A stretch of DNA of 64,000 nt from contig CAWECP010000012.1 of assembly GCA_963807675.1 (NCBI GenBank), positions 558,001 to 622,000 of the forward strand. The letters are read 5' to 3'. This document shows positions 44,845-52,985 of this stretch, piece by piece. Position numbers and translations under genes: made by a program. The notes beneath the pieces are model-generated. The model made no database searches and was not told where the DNA came from. It worked only from the letters and a program-made list of their open reading frames with translations. Every line of letters starts with the position of its first letter. The first letter of the stretch is position 1. Origin of the DNA: Bog-473 sp963807675 (lineage in GTDB: Bacteria; Actinomycetota; Acidimicrobiia; Acidimicrobiales; RAAP-2).

Positions 44845-46492
44845 TGTGTCGCTCCTCGCCTTTGAGTGTCCGGTACCTGCGGATCAGCGCGTTCGTCGAG
44901 GAGTCGTGCGCCAAGGCGGGCTCCTGCTCGCTCTCGAGCTCGGGGATGATGGCCACGGCCAGCCTCTTGCCCAGCTCGACGCCCCACTGGTCGAACGAGT
45001 CGATCGACCAGACGGTCCCCTGGGTGAACACGCTGTGCTCGTAGAGCGCCACGAGCGTGCCGAGCGTGAAGGGGGTGAGCTTCTCGGCCAGGAGCACGTT
45101 GGTCGGGCGGTTCCCTTGCATGACGCGGTGGGGCGCCACCTCGGCCGGCGTGCCCTCGGCCAGCACCTCGGCCTCCGTCTTGCCGAAGGCCAGCGCCTGG
45201 GCCTGGGCGAAGACGTTGGAGGTCAGGATGTCGTGGTGCTCCCCGAGCGGGTTCAGCGTCTGGCCGAACCCGATGAGGTCGACCGGGATGAGCCGCGTCC
45301 CCTGGTGGATCAGCTGGTAGAAGCTGTGCTGGCCGTTGGTCCCGGGCTCGCCCCAGTAGACCGGTCCGGTGTCGTAGTCCACCACCGTGCCGTCGAGCGT
45401 CACGTGCTTGCCGTTCGACTCCATCGTCAGCTGCTGCAGGTACGCCGGGAAGCGCTTGAGGTACTGGTCGTAGGGCATGACCCCGATCGTCTGCACCCCG
45501 AAGAAGTTCACGTACCACACGGCCAGCAGACCCATGAGCACGGGCAGGTTCTGGGCCAGGGGTGCCGTGCGGAAGTGCTCGTCCATGGCGTGGAAGCCCG
45601 CCAGCATCTCGGTGAACCGGTCCGGACCGACGGCCAGCATGGTCGAGAGCCCGATGGCCGAGTCCATGGAGTAACGCCCCCCGACCCAGTCCCAGAAGCC
45701 GAACATGTTGTCGGTGTCGATGCCGAACTCGGCCACCCGCTCGGCGTTGGTCGACACGGCCACGAAGTGCTTGGCGATGGCCGACTCGTCACCGCCCAGC
45801 TGATTGAGCACCCAGGCCCGGGCCGACTTGGCGTTGGTCAGCGTCTCGAGCGTCCCGAACGTCTTGGACGACACGATGAAGAGCGTCTCGTCGGCCGACA
45901 AGTCCCTGGTGGCCTCGACGAAGTCGGTCGAGTCCACGTTGGAGACGAAGCGGAACACCAGGTCGCGCCGGGTGTAGTGGCGCAGCGCCTCGTAGGCCAT
46001 CACCGGTCCCAGGTCCGAGCCGCCGATGCCGATGTTGATCACGTTGCGGATCGGCTTGCCCGTCTGCCCCTTCCACGCGCCCGAGCGGACGCGCTCGGAG
46101 AAGGCGGCCATGCGGTCGAGCACCTGGTGCACTTCGGCGACCACGTCGACGCCGTCGACCACCAAGGTGGCCCCCTTGGGCATGCGCAGGGCCACGTGGA
46201 GCACCGAACGGTTCTCGGACACGTTGATCCGCTCCCCGGCGAACATGGCGTCGCGGTGCTGCTCGAGGTCGGACTGTTGGGCCAGTTCCACCAACAGCTG
46301 CATGGTCTCGTCGGTCACCCGGTTCTTCGAGTAGTCCAGGTAGAGCCCGGTGGCCTCGGCCGTCAACCGCTCCCCTCGCGTGGCGTCCGCGTCGAAGAGC
46401 TCGCGTAGGGTGCGGCCCTCGATCGCCGCGTGGTGGTCGGCCAGCGCGGCGAAGGCGGGGCGCTTCCTCAGCGGCAGCGGTGCATCCGGCAT
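44834..46492 (-). CDS. pgi: Glucose-6-phosphate isomerase
   Basis: A 552-residue enzyme interconverting glucose-6-P and fructose-6-P. The two PROSITE blocks are present: DTDNMFGFWDWVGGRYSMDS and the C-terminal SFDQWGVELGKRLA. INIGIGGSDLGPVMAYEAL is the phosphate site. Length is typical. Forty bases separate it from tal upstream, and its end overlaps gnd. In this operon it feeds glucose-6-P between glycolysis and the pentose pathway. Confidence 0.96.
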   Translation of the reverse strand: MPDAPLPLRKRPAFAALADHHAAIEGRTLRELFDADATRGERLTAEATGLYLDYSKNRVTDETMQLLVELAQQSDLEQHRDAMFAGERINVSENRSVLHVALRMPKGATLVVDGVDVVAEVHQVLDRMAAFSERVRSGAWKGQTGKPIRNVINIGIGGSDLGPVMAYEALRHYTRRDLVFRFVSNVDSTDFVEATRDLSADETLFIVSSKTFGTLETLTNAKSARAWVLNQLGGDESAIAKHFVAVSTNAERVAEFGIDTDNMFGFWDWVGGRYSMDSAIGLSTMLAVGPDRFTEMLAGFHAMDEHFRTAPLAQNLPVLMGLLAVWYVNFFGVQTIGVMPYDQYLKRFPAYLQQLTMESNGKHVTLDGTVVDYDTGPVYWGEPGTNGQHSFYQLIHQGTRLIPVDLIGFGQTLNPLGEHHDILTSNVFAQAQALAFGKTEAEVLAEGTPAEVAPHRVMQGNRPTNVLLAEKLTPFTLGTLVALYEHSVFTQGTVWSIDSFDQWGVELGKRLAVAIIPELESEQEPALAHDSSTNALIRRYRTLKGEERHNAD

Positions 46493-46532
46493 GGCACTCC
46501 TTCCTCCGTGGGGGCTCGGTGGCGAGGCAGTC

Positions 46533-47606
46533 TCAACCTAGTGCAGACCTCTGCGTCTGGATCCGGCCGATGAGCTCGTTCCACGCGTCGACGAACGACG
46601 ACGCGCCGTCGCTCTGGAGCTTGGCCGCCAGCGCGCCCAGGTCGACCCCGGCGTCGTGGAAGCGGCCCAATCGGGCGTCGACGTCGCCCCCGTCGGCCGG
46701 CAGCGGGTCGCCGACCTCGCCGTGGTCGTAGAAGGCCTCGAGCGTCTCGTTGGGCATGGTGTTGACCGTGAAGGGAGCGGCCAGGCCGTGCACGTACAGC
46801 GTGTCGGACGCGGCCGGGTCCTTGGTACTGGTGCTCGCCCACAGCAGGCGTTGCATGCGCGCGCCGTCGTTCTCCAGCGCCTGGAAGCGGTCCGAGCCCA
46901 TGAGCTGGCGGTAGGCGCGGTACACGTCGAGCCCGACGGCCAGGGCCAGCGTGTCGGCCAGCTCCGCCGGCACCTCCTTGGCCACGGCGACATCCCAGCG
47001 CGACATGAACACCGACGCCACCGAGCCGACCGCCGGGTCGAGGCCGGCGGCGACGCGGCGCTCCACCCCGGCCAGGTAGGCCTCGGCCGCCGCCCGGTAG
47101 TGGTCGGCCGAGAACAGCAGCGTCACGTTGACCGGGACGCCGGCGGCGATGGCCTCGGTGATGGCGGGCAGCCCCTGGGGCGTCCCCGGGATTTTGATGA
47201 AGAGGTTCTTGCGGTCGGCGTCGGCGTGAAGCGCCTTGGCCGCCTCGGTCGTCTTGGCGGTGTCGTACGCCAGCAGGGGCGAGACCTCGAGCGAGACCCA
47301 GCCGTCCACCCCGTCGGTCCGCTCGTGAATGGGCCCGAACAGGTCGGCCGCCCGCTGCAGGTCCTCGACGGCCAGCTCGAAGAACAGATTCTCGTCCGAC
47401 AGCCCCTTGCGCGCCTTGGCCCGGATGGCGTCGTCGTAGTCACCCGAGCCGATGGCCTTGTCGAAGATGGAGGGGTTCGAGGTCAGCCCGGTCACCGAGT
47501 AGGAGTCGATGTACCTCTTGATGGTGCCGTCGTCGAGCAGGCTACGGGTGATGTTGTCGAGCCAGAGGCTCTGACCCCGCTCGTGGAGTGTCTCGGTGGC
47601 CTTCAC
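46533..47606 (-). CDS. tal: Transaldolase
   Basis: A 357-residue transaldolase of the mycobacterial TalA type, transferring dihydroxyacetone units between sugar phosphates. SYSVTGLTSNPSIFDKAI (about 36-53) contains the family signature. The Schiff-base Lys lies in NLFIKIPGTPQGLPAITEAI. VNVTLLFSADHYRAAAEAYL and SVASVFMSRWD are later barrel strands. The GTG start has AAGGAG at 6 bases. It overlaps by four bases (GTGA) the stop of the transketolase stub, so translation of tal is coupled to that stub. Confidence 0.95.
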   Translation of the reverse strand: MKATETLHERGQSLWLDNITRSLLDDGTIKRYIDSYSVTGLTSNPSIFDKAIGSGDYDDAIRAKARKGLSDENLFFELAVEDLQRAADLFGPIHERTDGVDGWVSLEVSPLLAYDTAKTTEAAKALHADADRKNLFIKIPGTPQGLPAITEAIAAGVPVNVTLLFSADHYRAAAEAYLAGVERRVAAGLDPAVGSVASVFMSRWDVAVAKEVPAELADTLALAVGLDVYRAYRQLMGSDRFQALENDGARMQRLLWASTSTKDPAASDTLYVHGLAAPFTVNTMPNETLEAFYDHGEVGDPLPADGGDVDARLGRFHDAGVDLGALAAKLQSDGASSFVDAWNELIGRIQTQRSALG

Positions 47607-47740
47607 TGGTCTCCTTTCGGTCGGTCCATGCGCCGGTCCGGATGACCGGAGTCGGCCTTCTGGGCCTCGTCCATGGCGAGCCCCCGGATGGTGTTGACGG
47701 AGAGGGCGTCGATGTCCGTCTTCGTGGCCGTCGTGCTCAC
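47603..47740 (-). pseudogene. tkt: N-terminal stub of transketolase
   Basis: A 45-codon open frame with a good ribosome-binding site (GGAGAGGT, then GTG). Codons 1-34 read as an intact transketolase start, including DALSVNTIRGLAMDEAQKA and DSGHP, where the His of GHP belongs to the thiamine-diphosphate pocket. The similarity then stops abruptly (near 47638) and 11 unrelated codons run to a TGA that overlaps the tal start. About 630 codons of a normal transketolase are missing. The position between ppgK and tal is where actinobacterial tkt usually lies. It is either a real deletion, with the stub kept as a leader for tal, or an assembly loss. Confidence 0.85.
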
Positions 47741-47769
47741 GTCACCTCTCCGGTGGATGGGTCCGGCGC

Positions 47770-48522
47770 TCAGCCGCTCGGGGCGAAGAGCGCTGCCCCG
47801 ACGATGCCGGCGTCGTTCAGCAGCTGGGCCGGGACCACCGGTGTCCGCAGCTCCACGAAGTTCAGGAACTTGTCCGAATTCTTGCTCACCCCGCCGCCGA
47901 TGATGATCAGCTCGGGCCACAGGACGCGCTCCACCAGCTCGAGATAGAGCTGCAGCCGGTGGGCGTACTTTTTCCACGAGAGCTCTTCGCTCTCGCGGAC
48001 CGACTCGGCCGCCCAGTCCTCGGCGTCCCCGTGGTGCAGCGGCAGGTGGCCGAGCTCGGTGTTGGGCACCAGGGTGCCGTCGACGATGAGGGCGCTGCCG
48101 ATCCCGGTGCCCAGCGTGATGACGGCGACCACGCCCGTGGCGCCCTTCCCCGCCCCGAAACGGGACTCGGCCACGCCCGCGGCGTCGGCGTCGTTCACGA
48201 CCGAGACCGCTCGCTCCGTCCTGTCGGCGAAGAGCCGCACGGCGTCGATGCCGATCCAGGTCTGGTCGATGTTCGACGCCGTCTCGACCACGCCGTCGCG
48301 CACGACCGCCGGGAGGGTGAGCCCCACGGCGCCCTCGACGCCGATCTGGGTCAGGAGCTCGGCCACGACGTCGGCCACCGCCTCGGGCGTCGCCGGGGAC
48401 GGGGTGAGGAGGCGCAGGCGCTCGGCCAGCAGGGTGCCGGTCTCGATGTCGACCGGTGCGCCCTTTATGCCGGTCCCGCCGATGTCGACGCCGATCGCCG
48501 GAAGGGTCTTCCCTGGGCTCAC
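47770..48522 (-). CDS. ppgK: Polyphosphate glucokinase
   Basis: A 250-residue ROK-type kinase that phosphorylates glucose with polyphosphate or ATP. GVDIGGTGIKG (11-21) is the phosphate-1 motif. VVNDADAAGVAESRFGAG carries the catalytic Asp, and ITLGTGIGSALIVDG the phosphate-2 motif. WKKYAHRLQLYLELVERVLWPELIIIGGGVS is the adenosine region, and the ending is close to mycobacterial PPGK. GTG start. First gene of the operon, supplying glucose-6-P to the downstream pgi and the separate zwf. The 250-base region upstream must hold the promoter; I see no coding sequence in it. Confidence 0.93.
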   Translation of the reverse strand: MSPGKTLPAIGVDIGGTGIKGAPVDIETGTLLAERLRLLTPSPATPEAVADVVAELLTQIGVEGAVGLTLPAVVRDGVVETASNIDQTWIGIDAVRLFADRTERAVSVVNDADAAGVAESRFGAGKGATGVVAVITLGTGIGSALIVDGTLVPNTELGHLPLHHGDAEDWAAESVRESEELSWKKYAHRLQLYLELVERVLWPELIIIGGGVSKNSDKFLNFVELRTPVVPAQLLNDAGIVGAALFAPSG

Positions 48523-48773
48523 GACCCCGACCTTAGACTTCGCCGGCGGGCTTTCGGCTGGGAGTTTGCGCCGCCGTGTGTCTCGCCCTTCGGGCCACGG
48601 GCGCGGCCGCGGGGACTGGTCTCGACAACGGCAAGCCGCGCCGTGAGGTCGAGAAGGAACGAGTGAAGCGAGGCGCCGTCCCCGGCGTCCTTCGGTGTCC
48701 GGCCTTGCCCCGGTACGGCCTCGTCGTCCCGGAGCACGTCAGACCGCACCGCGTCGCGCCATCAGTCGGTTGT

Positions 48774-49484
48774 CTACTCGGTGGCCGGCACCGGCTCCTC
48801 GCCCACCGGAACGGAGGGGTAGGTGAGACCGAGGTCGGCGAAGGCACTTTCGCCGAGGCGTCGGGCGCGACGGCTGTACCAGACGGTGAAGCCGAAGAGA
48901 CCGCCGATCACGACGGCGCCCAGCACCGGCGAAACCGCCAGGAAGGGTCCGGTGGGCAAGGCGAGGGCCAACAGGACCCGGGCCGAGGCCTCAATGAGGA
49001 GGCCGACACCCCAGGCCACGGTGATGAGCCGGAACGTGCGGGGCGCGCTGGGCATCTTCCAGAGCTCGTCGTAGGCCGCGAGCTTGGCCGCGTCCTGACC
49101 GGCCGACAGGGCCCGGCCCATGAAGAACATGAGCGGGCGACTCCAGAACAGCGAGCTCAGGCAGGCCAGCCCGAAGAGGGCGGTGAAGGCGGAGTCCCGC
49201 ACCTTGAGCACGAAGGCGCTTCCCCCGAGGGCGATCGAGGCCAGGATGCCGGCTATGAAGCCGAACAGCACGATGCAGCCGATGGGATCGATCCGGCGCT
49301 TCCTCGTCCACTCGAAGGCAACCCAGGCCGCGGCGGGAGCGCCGGCGATCATGAGGGCCGGCGCGTCCCCGCTCACGTGCGACCGCACGGCGTAGTAGAC
49401 GGCCAAGGGGACGACGGCGCCGCCGATCGCGCCAGGGCCCATGGCCCGCAGCGAGGGTGCCCCCGGCTCCCAGGCGTCGGCCAT
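48774..49484 (-). CDS. VC0807-like membrane protein
   Basis: A 236-residue integral membrane protein of the VC0807/DUF3159-like group, with about six hydrophobic segments: AIGGAVVPLAVYYAV, APALMIAGAPAAAWVAF, GCIVLFGFIAGILASIALGG, AFTALFGLACLSSLFW, AWGVGLLIEASARVLLALAL and VLGAVVIGGLFGF. A cytosolic loop with RPLMFFMGRAL is typical of the family. Its ATG overlaps the upstream stop by one base (TGATG), so it is coupled to the diiron oxygenase. Function unknown. Confidence 0.82.
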   Translation of the reverse strand: MADAWEPGAPSLRAMGPGAIGGAVVPLAVYYAVRSHVSGDAPALMIAGAPAAAWVAFEWTRKRRIDPIGCIVLFGFIAGILASIALGGSAFVLKVRDSAFTALFGLACLSSLFWSRPLMFFMGRALSAGQDAAKLAAYDELWKMPSAPRTFRLITVAWGVGLLIEASARVLLALALPTGPFLAVSPVLGAVVIGGLFGFTVWYSRRARRLGESAFADLGLTYPSVPVGEEPVPATE

Positions 49485-50500
49485 CAGGCGCCCACCTCGG
49501 CGCCGGCAGCGGCGGTCGTGACCGAGTCCTCGTTCCACAGCCCGAGGATTTTCCACAGCCGGCGGTAGACCGTACCGGTGAGGCCGAGCTCGCCCCACAG
49601 CCGACGCAGCTTGGCCATGGACGCCAGCGCCTCCGAATGGTGCTGCGGATTTTCGGTGAACGCTTCTCGTATCACCGCCCGGGGGATGTCGTAGCGACGG
49701 ACGAGCTGGCGCGATGGCCGCAGCATCATCTGGGCCATCATGGCCAGAACGAAAGGACCACCGACGGCCAGTTCGGCCCGCCGTAGCCGTCCGAGGGAGG
49801 GAACAGCCCGTTTCAGGTAGTGGCGGGCGAATGAGAGGTGGCGGGCCTCTTCGGTCACGTGGATACGCATGATGCGCTCGAGGAGGGGATGGATGGGGCG
49901 ACCGCTGCGCAGCTCGCGACGCTGCACGTAGTCGATCGGATCCTCCCCTCCGAGCACGAAGGTGAAGAACAGGGGCGGGAAGCGGCGACCCAGGCTGACG
50001 ATGAAGCGGGCGGCGGCCCGGTCGGCCCGCCCGAGGCCCCGGGCGTCGAATCCGCTCCGGTTGACGAACTCCTGGAACATCAGCGAGTGCTGGGCCTCCT
50101 CGATCACCTCGTGGTAGGCGTAGCGGAACTCAGGTGATCGGTTGGGCAGGGTCGTGGCGTACTCGAGCAGGCCGCGCTTGAGCACGCTCTCGAACACCAG
50201 GCCGATCTTCATCTTGGAGGCCACCGAGTCAAGGCCGAGGCGGGCCCGGGTGGGCTGGGCCAGGCCCTGGTACCACTCCGTCGCCCCCAGCGGATCGTCG
50301 GCCGAGAGTTCCCAGCGTGAATCCTCCGGATCGATCCGGTAGGCCTCCTCGTCCCAGGGGACGTCGGCATAGGCGTCGAAGTGCTTGGTCACCGACTTTT
50401 GGCTCAGGCGCGCCACCAGCGCCTCGAAGGCGTCGGGGCGGGACCCTTCCTCCTCGCCCTCGGGCACCTCAGCCGTGACGGCTTTGAACGTCGCGGTCAT
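49484..50500 (-). CDS. AurF-like diiron oxygenase
   Basis: A 338-residue ferritin-fold non-heme diiron protein of the AurF/p-aminobenzoate N-oxygenase family. The metal motifs are VFESVLKRG, YAYHEVIEEAQHSLMFQEF (ExxxxxExxH) and HVTEEARHLSFARHYL (the second E-x2-H). A long loop and helices follow. GGAGGCAGAAGG precedes the ATG. It is divergent from a TetR regulator whose palindromic operators lie in the shared gap. Substrate unknown; family members oxidise amino groups or aromatic or lipid acids. Confidence 0.87.
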   Translation of the reverse strand: MTATFKAVTAEVPEGEEEGSRPDAFEALVARLSQKSVTKHFDAYADVPWDEEAYRIDPEDSRWELSADDPLGATEWYQGLAQPTRARLGLDSVASKMKIGLVFESVLKRGLLEYATTLPNRSPEFRYAYHEVIEEAQHSLMFQEFVNRSGFDARGLGRADRAAARFIVSLGRRFPPLFFTFVLGGEDPIDYVQRRELRSGRPIHPLLERIMRIHVTEEARHLSFARHYLKRAVPSLGRLRRAELAVGGPFVLAMMAQMMLRPSRQLVRRYDIPRAVIREAFTENPQHHSEALASMAKLRRLWGELGLTGTVYRRLWKILGLWNEDSVTTAAAGAEVGA

Positions 50501-50522
50501 CCTTCTGCCTCCCCGCCTTCGA

Positions 50523-50563
50523 AAGTGACCTGCTGGTCACTTAGATAGTGACTCATCGGTCAC
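50523..50563. promoter_or_regulatory. Twin palindromic operators in the oxygenase/TetR divergent promoter
   Basis: AAGTGACC-TGCT-GGTCACTT (50523-50542) is a perfect palindrome with eight-base arms. GTGACT-CATC-GGTCAC (50548-50563) is a second copy with one mismatch, centred 23 bases away. This spacing and placement between the divergent starts at 50500 and 50627 fit a TetR autorepressor site. Confidence 0.7.
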
Positions 50564-50626
50564 CACCGGGTCAACCCCCTTGTACACTGGCGTGCTGCAC
50601 ACCGCCACCAGCCGGGAGCGTGAGAG

Positions 50627-51232
50627 ATGGCCAAGCCACGCCTGACCAGGGAGGCCAGGAGGGAGACGATCCTCGATGCCGCCAGCGAGGTCTTCGGGCG
50701 GCTGGGCTTCGAGGCGACCCGCATGGAGGATGTGGCCAAGGCGGCCGGGATAGCCAAGGGCCTGCTCTACCAGCACTTCTCCTCCAAGGACGCCCTCTTC
50801 CAGGCCCTCATCGACCGCCAGGGCCGGGCCTATGCCGCCGAGCTGCGCGGGGCGCTGGCCGGTTCGGACCTGGACGCAGACCCGCGGGGCACCCTGCGGG
50901 AAGGGCTGGCCTTCTGGCTGGGCAAGGTGGGCGACCAGGCGGCCACCTTCAACGTCACCGACCCGGGCGTCCACGACGCCTACGACAGCCTGCGGGACTC
51001 CTTGCGGGAGGTCATCGCCGACGCCCTCCGCCTGTCCCAGCCGTGGGTGCCCGAGCCCTACCCCCGGCTGGTCGCCGCCCTCATCCAGGGGGCGGCCGAG
51101 AGCCTGGGGCTGGTCTGGCGGGCCGAGCCCGCCGCGGTCGGCGCCGACGAGGCGCTGGGGCTCCTCACCGCCTTCTGCTGGGGCGGCCTCACGGAGCTGG
51201 GCCGGGGGACTGGCCCCGAGCCACCGGGCTGA
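50627..51232 (+). CDS. TetR-family transcriptional regulator
   Basis: A 201-residue regulator. Residues 9-55 form the TetR helix-turn-helix, with ILDAASEVFGRLGFEATRM and AAGIAKGLLYQHFSSKDALF. The C-terminal helical domain would bind a ligand. It probably represses the divergent AurF-like oxygenase operon and itself through the GTGACC-N4-GGTCAC sites. It does not look like KstR, whose operator is AACNNGTT, so it is not a candidate for the sterol regulon. Confidence 0.9.
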   Translation: MAKPRLTREARRETILDAASEVFGRLGFEATRMEDVAKAAGIAKGLLYQHFSSKDALFQALIDRQGRAYAAELRGALAGSDLDADPRGTLREGLAFWLGKVGDQAATFNVTDPGVHDAYDSLRDSLREVIADALRLSQPWVPEPYPRLVAALIQGAAESLGLVWRAEPAAVGADEALGLLTAFCWGGLTELGRGTGPEPPG

Positions 51233-51260
51233 ACCAAGTCGTTGAGCGTCTTCGAAAAGG

Positions 51261-51300
51261 CGGGGCGGTTCAAGCAGTCGTCGCAACCCGGGCCGCCCCG
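51261..51300. terminator. Stem-loop between the TetR gene and ltp2
   Basis: CGGGGCGG (51261-51268) pairs perfectly with CCGCCCCG (51293-51300) across a 24-base loop. It lies between two converging genes (stops at 51232 and 51334). This is weak support, since GC-rich pairing is common. Confidence 0.35.
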
Positions 51301-51333
51301 GTGCGCGAGGGGCGGGGACGCCCGCCGGCGGCG

Positions 51334-52512
51334 TCAGCGGTCGACGCCCAGGATCAGCCCGCTGGTCGGCACGCCGGTGCCCGCCGTGACCACGACGTGC
51401 TCCAGGTCCGCCACTTGGTTGACCGAGGTGCCGCGCACGAGCCGCACGCCTTCCGCGATGCCGTTCATCCCGTGCAGGTAGGCCTCGCCCAGCTGCCCCC
51501 CGTGGGTGTTGAGCGGGAGCGCGCCGCCGATCTCGATGCGACCGTCGCACACGAAGTCCTTGGCCTCGCCCTTGGCGCAGAAGCCGAGCTCCTCCAGCTG
51601 GTAGAGCACGTAGGGCGTGAAGTGGTCGTAGAGGATGGCCGCCTGCATGTCGGAGGGGCCCAGGCCCGAGGTCTCCCACAGCTGGCGGGCCACCACGCCC
51701 ATCTCGGGCAGCCCGAGCAGGTCGTCGCGGTAGTAGCTCGTCATCATGTCCTGACCCGCCCCCGATCCCTGGGCCGCCGCACGCACGACCACCGTGGGCG
51801 TGGCCAGGTCGCGGGCCCGCTCCAGTGAGGTCACCACCAGCGCCTGGCCGCCGTCGGTCTCCTGGCAGCAGTCGAGCAGGTGCAACGGCTCGACGATCCA
51901 GCGGCTGGCCTGGTGCTCCTCGAGCGTGATCGGCTGCTCGTAGAACCAGGCCTTGGGATTGGTCGCCGCGTGCTTGCGGTCGGCCACCGCCACCCGGCCC
52001 AGGTCCTCGCTGGTCGCTCCGGTCGCGTAGAGGTAGCGCTGGGCCGCCATGGCCACCCACGAGGCCGGCGTCAACAGCCCGACCGGCAGGTAGGACGCCA
52101 TGTGCGCGTTCTCCGCGTTGGAGAGCGGGGCGCGGCCCTGCACACCGGCGCCGAAGCGGTTGCCCGAGCGCTCGTTGAAGGCGCGGTAGCAGACGACGAC
52201 GTCGGCCACCCCGGAGGCCACGGCCAGCGCCGCCTGCAGAACGGTGGCGCAGGCGGCGCCGCCGCCGTAGTGAATGCGGCTGAAGAAGCTCAGCTCCCCG
52301 ATGCCCAGGCTGCGCGCGATGTCGATGTCGGGGTTGGTGTCCGAGCTGAAGGTGACCATGCCCTGCACCTCGGCCGGCGCGATCCCCGCCTCCCTCAGCG
52401 CCTGGTCCACCGCCTCGACGGCCAGGCGCAGCTCGGAGCGCCCCGACGCCTTGGAGAATTCGGTGGCCCCGATGCCGGCGATGGCCACACGGCCGGCGTA
52501 CGCGTGCGGCAT
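51334..52512 (-). CDS. ltp2: Ltp2-like thiolase-fold aldolase
   Basis: A 392-residue SCP2/thiolase-fold protein. GIGATEFSKASGRSELRLAVEA opens as in Ltp2/Ltp3. HYGGGAACATVLQAALAVASG takes the place of the thiolase Cys block. The C-terminal HGGQLGEAYLHGMNGIAEGV holds the conserved His. In mycobacteria Ltp2 cleaves the steroid side-chain hydroxyacyl-CoA by a retro-aldol step with ChsH2, releasing propionyl-CoA. Its ATG overlaps the chsH1 stop (TGATG). Last gene of the operon. Confidence 0.87.
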   Translation of the reverse strand: MPHAYAGRVAIAGIGATEFSKASGRSELRLAVEAVDQALREAGIAPAEVQGMVTFSSDTNPDIDIARSLGIGELSFFSRIHYGGGAACATVLQAALAVASGVADVVVCYRAFNERSGNRFGAGVQGRAPLSNAENAHMASYLPVGLLTPASWVAMAAQRYLYATGATSEDLGRVAVADRKHAATNPKAWFYEQPITLEEHQASRWIVEPLHLLDCCQETDGGQALVVTSLERARDLATPTVVVRAAAQGSGAGQDMMTSYYRDDLLGLPEMGVVARQLWETSGLGPSDMQAAILYDHFTPYVLYQLEELGFCAKGEAKDFVCDGRIEIGGALPLNTHGGQLGEAYLHGMNGIAEGVRLVRGTSVNQVADLEHVVVTAGTGVPTSGLILGVDR

Positions 52513-52985
52513 CAGGCTGCGCCCCCGTCCCCGCCGTCGCCGAGCGGCAAGATCACCGTCACGGTGCCGCTCACGTGGTCGCCCAGGTCGTTGGCCCCGC
52601 GCACGGCCACCTTCACCATGCCGGTCGTGCCGTCGTCGCCCAGCGGCCCCTTCTCGATGACCGAGCCGGTCAGCGTCATGGTGCAGTCGGGGTGGTTGGG
52701 CGCCCCGAGGCGGATGTCGATCTCGGCCAGCCGGCTGCGGGGCCCCGACCAGTCCGTCACGTAGCGGCCGACCAGCCCGTTGGTGGTCAAGATGTTCATG
52801 AAGATGTCCTTGGACCCGCGGGCCCGGGCCAGCACCTGGTCGTGGTGCACGTCCTGGTAGTCCCGGCTGGCGAGGGCGCCCGACACAATGAGCGTGCGCG
52901 TGATGGGCAGCTCGAGCACGGGCAGCTCGTCGCCCACCGACACGTCGAAGAACGTCGGCCCCGCCGCCGACGGGCCGGCGCTCAC
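52512..52985 (-). CDS. chsH1: ChsH1-like MaoC-domain hydratase subunit
   Basis: A 157-residue single-hotdog MaoC-like protein. SVGDELPVLELPITRTLIVSG and ASRDYQDVHHDQVLARARG are the hotdog strand and hydratase helix with the D/H pair (motif DxNPxH appears as DYQDVHHD). MNILTTNGLVGRYVTDW and RLGAPNHPDC follow as in ChsH1. In Mycobacterium ChsH1 pairs with ChsH2 to hydrate the steroid C22 enoyl-CoA. GTG start overlaps the chsE1 stop (GTGA). Confidence 0.85.
   Translation of the reverse strand: MSAGPSAAGPTFFDVSVGDELPVLELPITRTLIVSGALASRDYQDVHHDQVLARARGSKDIFMNILTTNGLVGRYVTDWSGPRSRLAEIDIRLGAPNHPDCTMTLTGSVIEKGPLGDDGTTGMVKVAVRGANDLGDHVSGTVTVILPLGDGGDGGAA

Noticed and set aside
50627..51232. The TetR regulator as the KstR that would control the sterol genes.
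   Set aside because: Its own promoter carries GTGACC-N4-GGTCAC palindromes, unlike the AACNNGTT boxes of the sterol genes, so it likely serves the local oxygenase operon.
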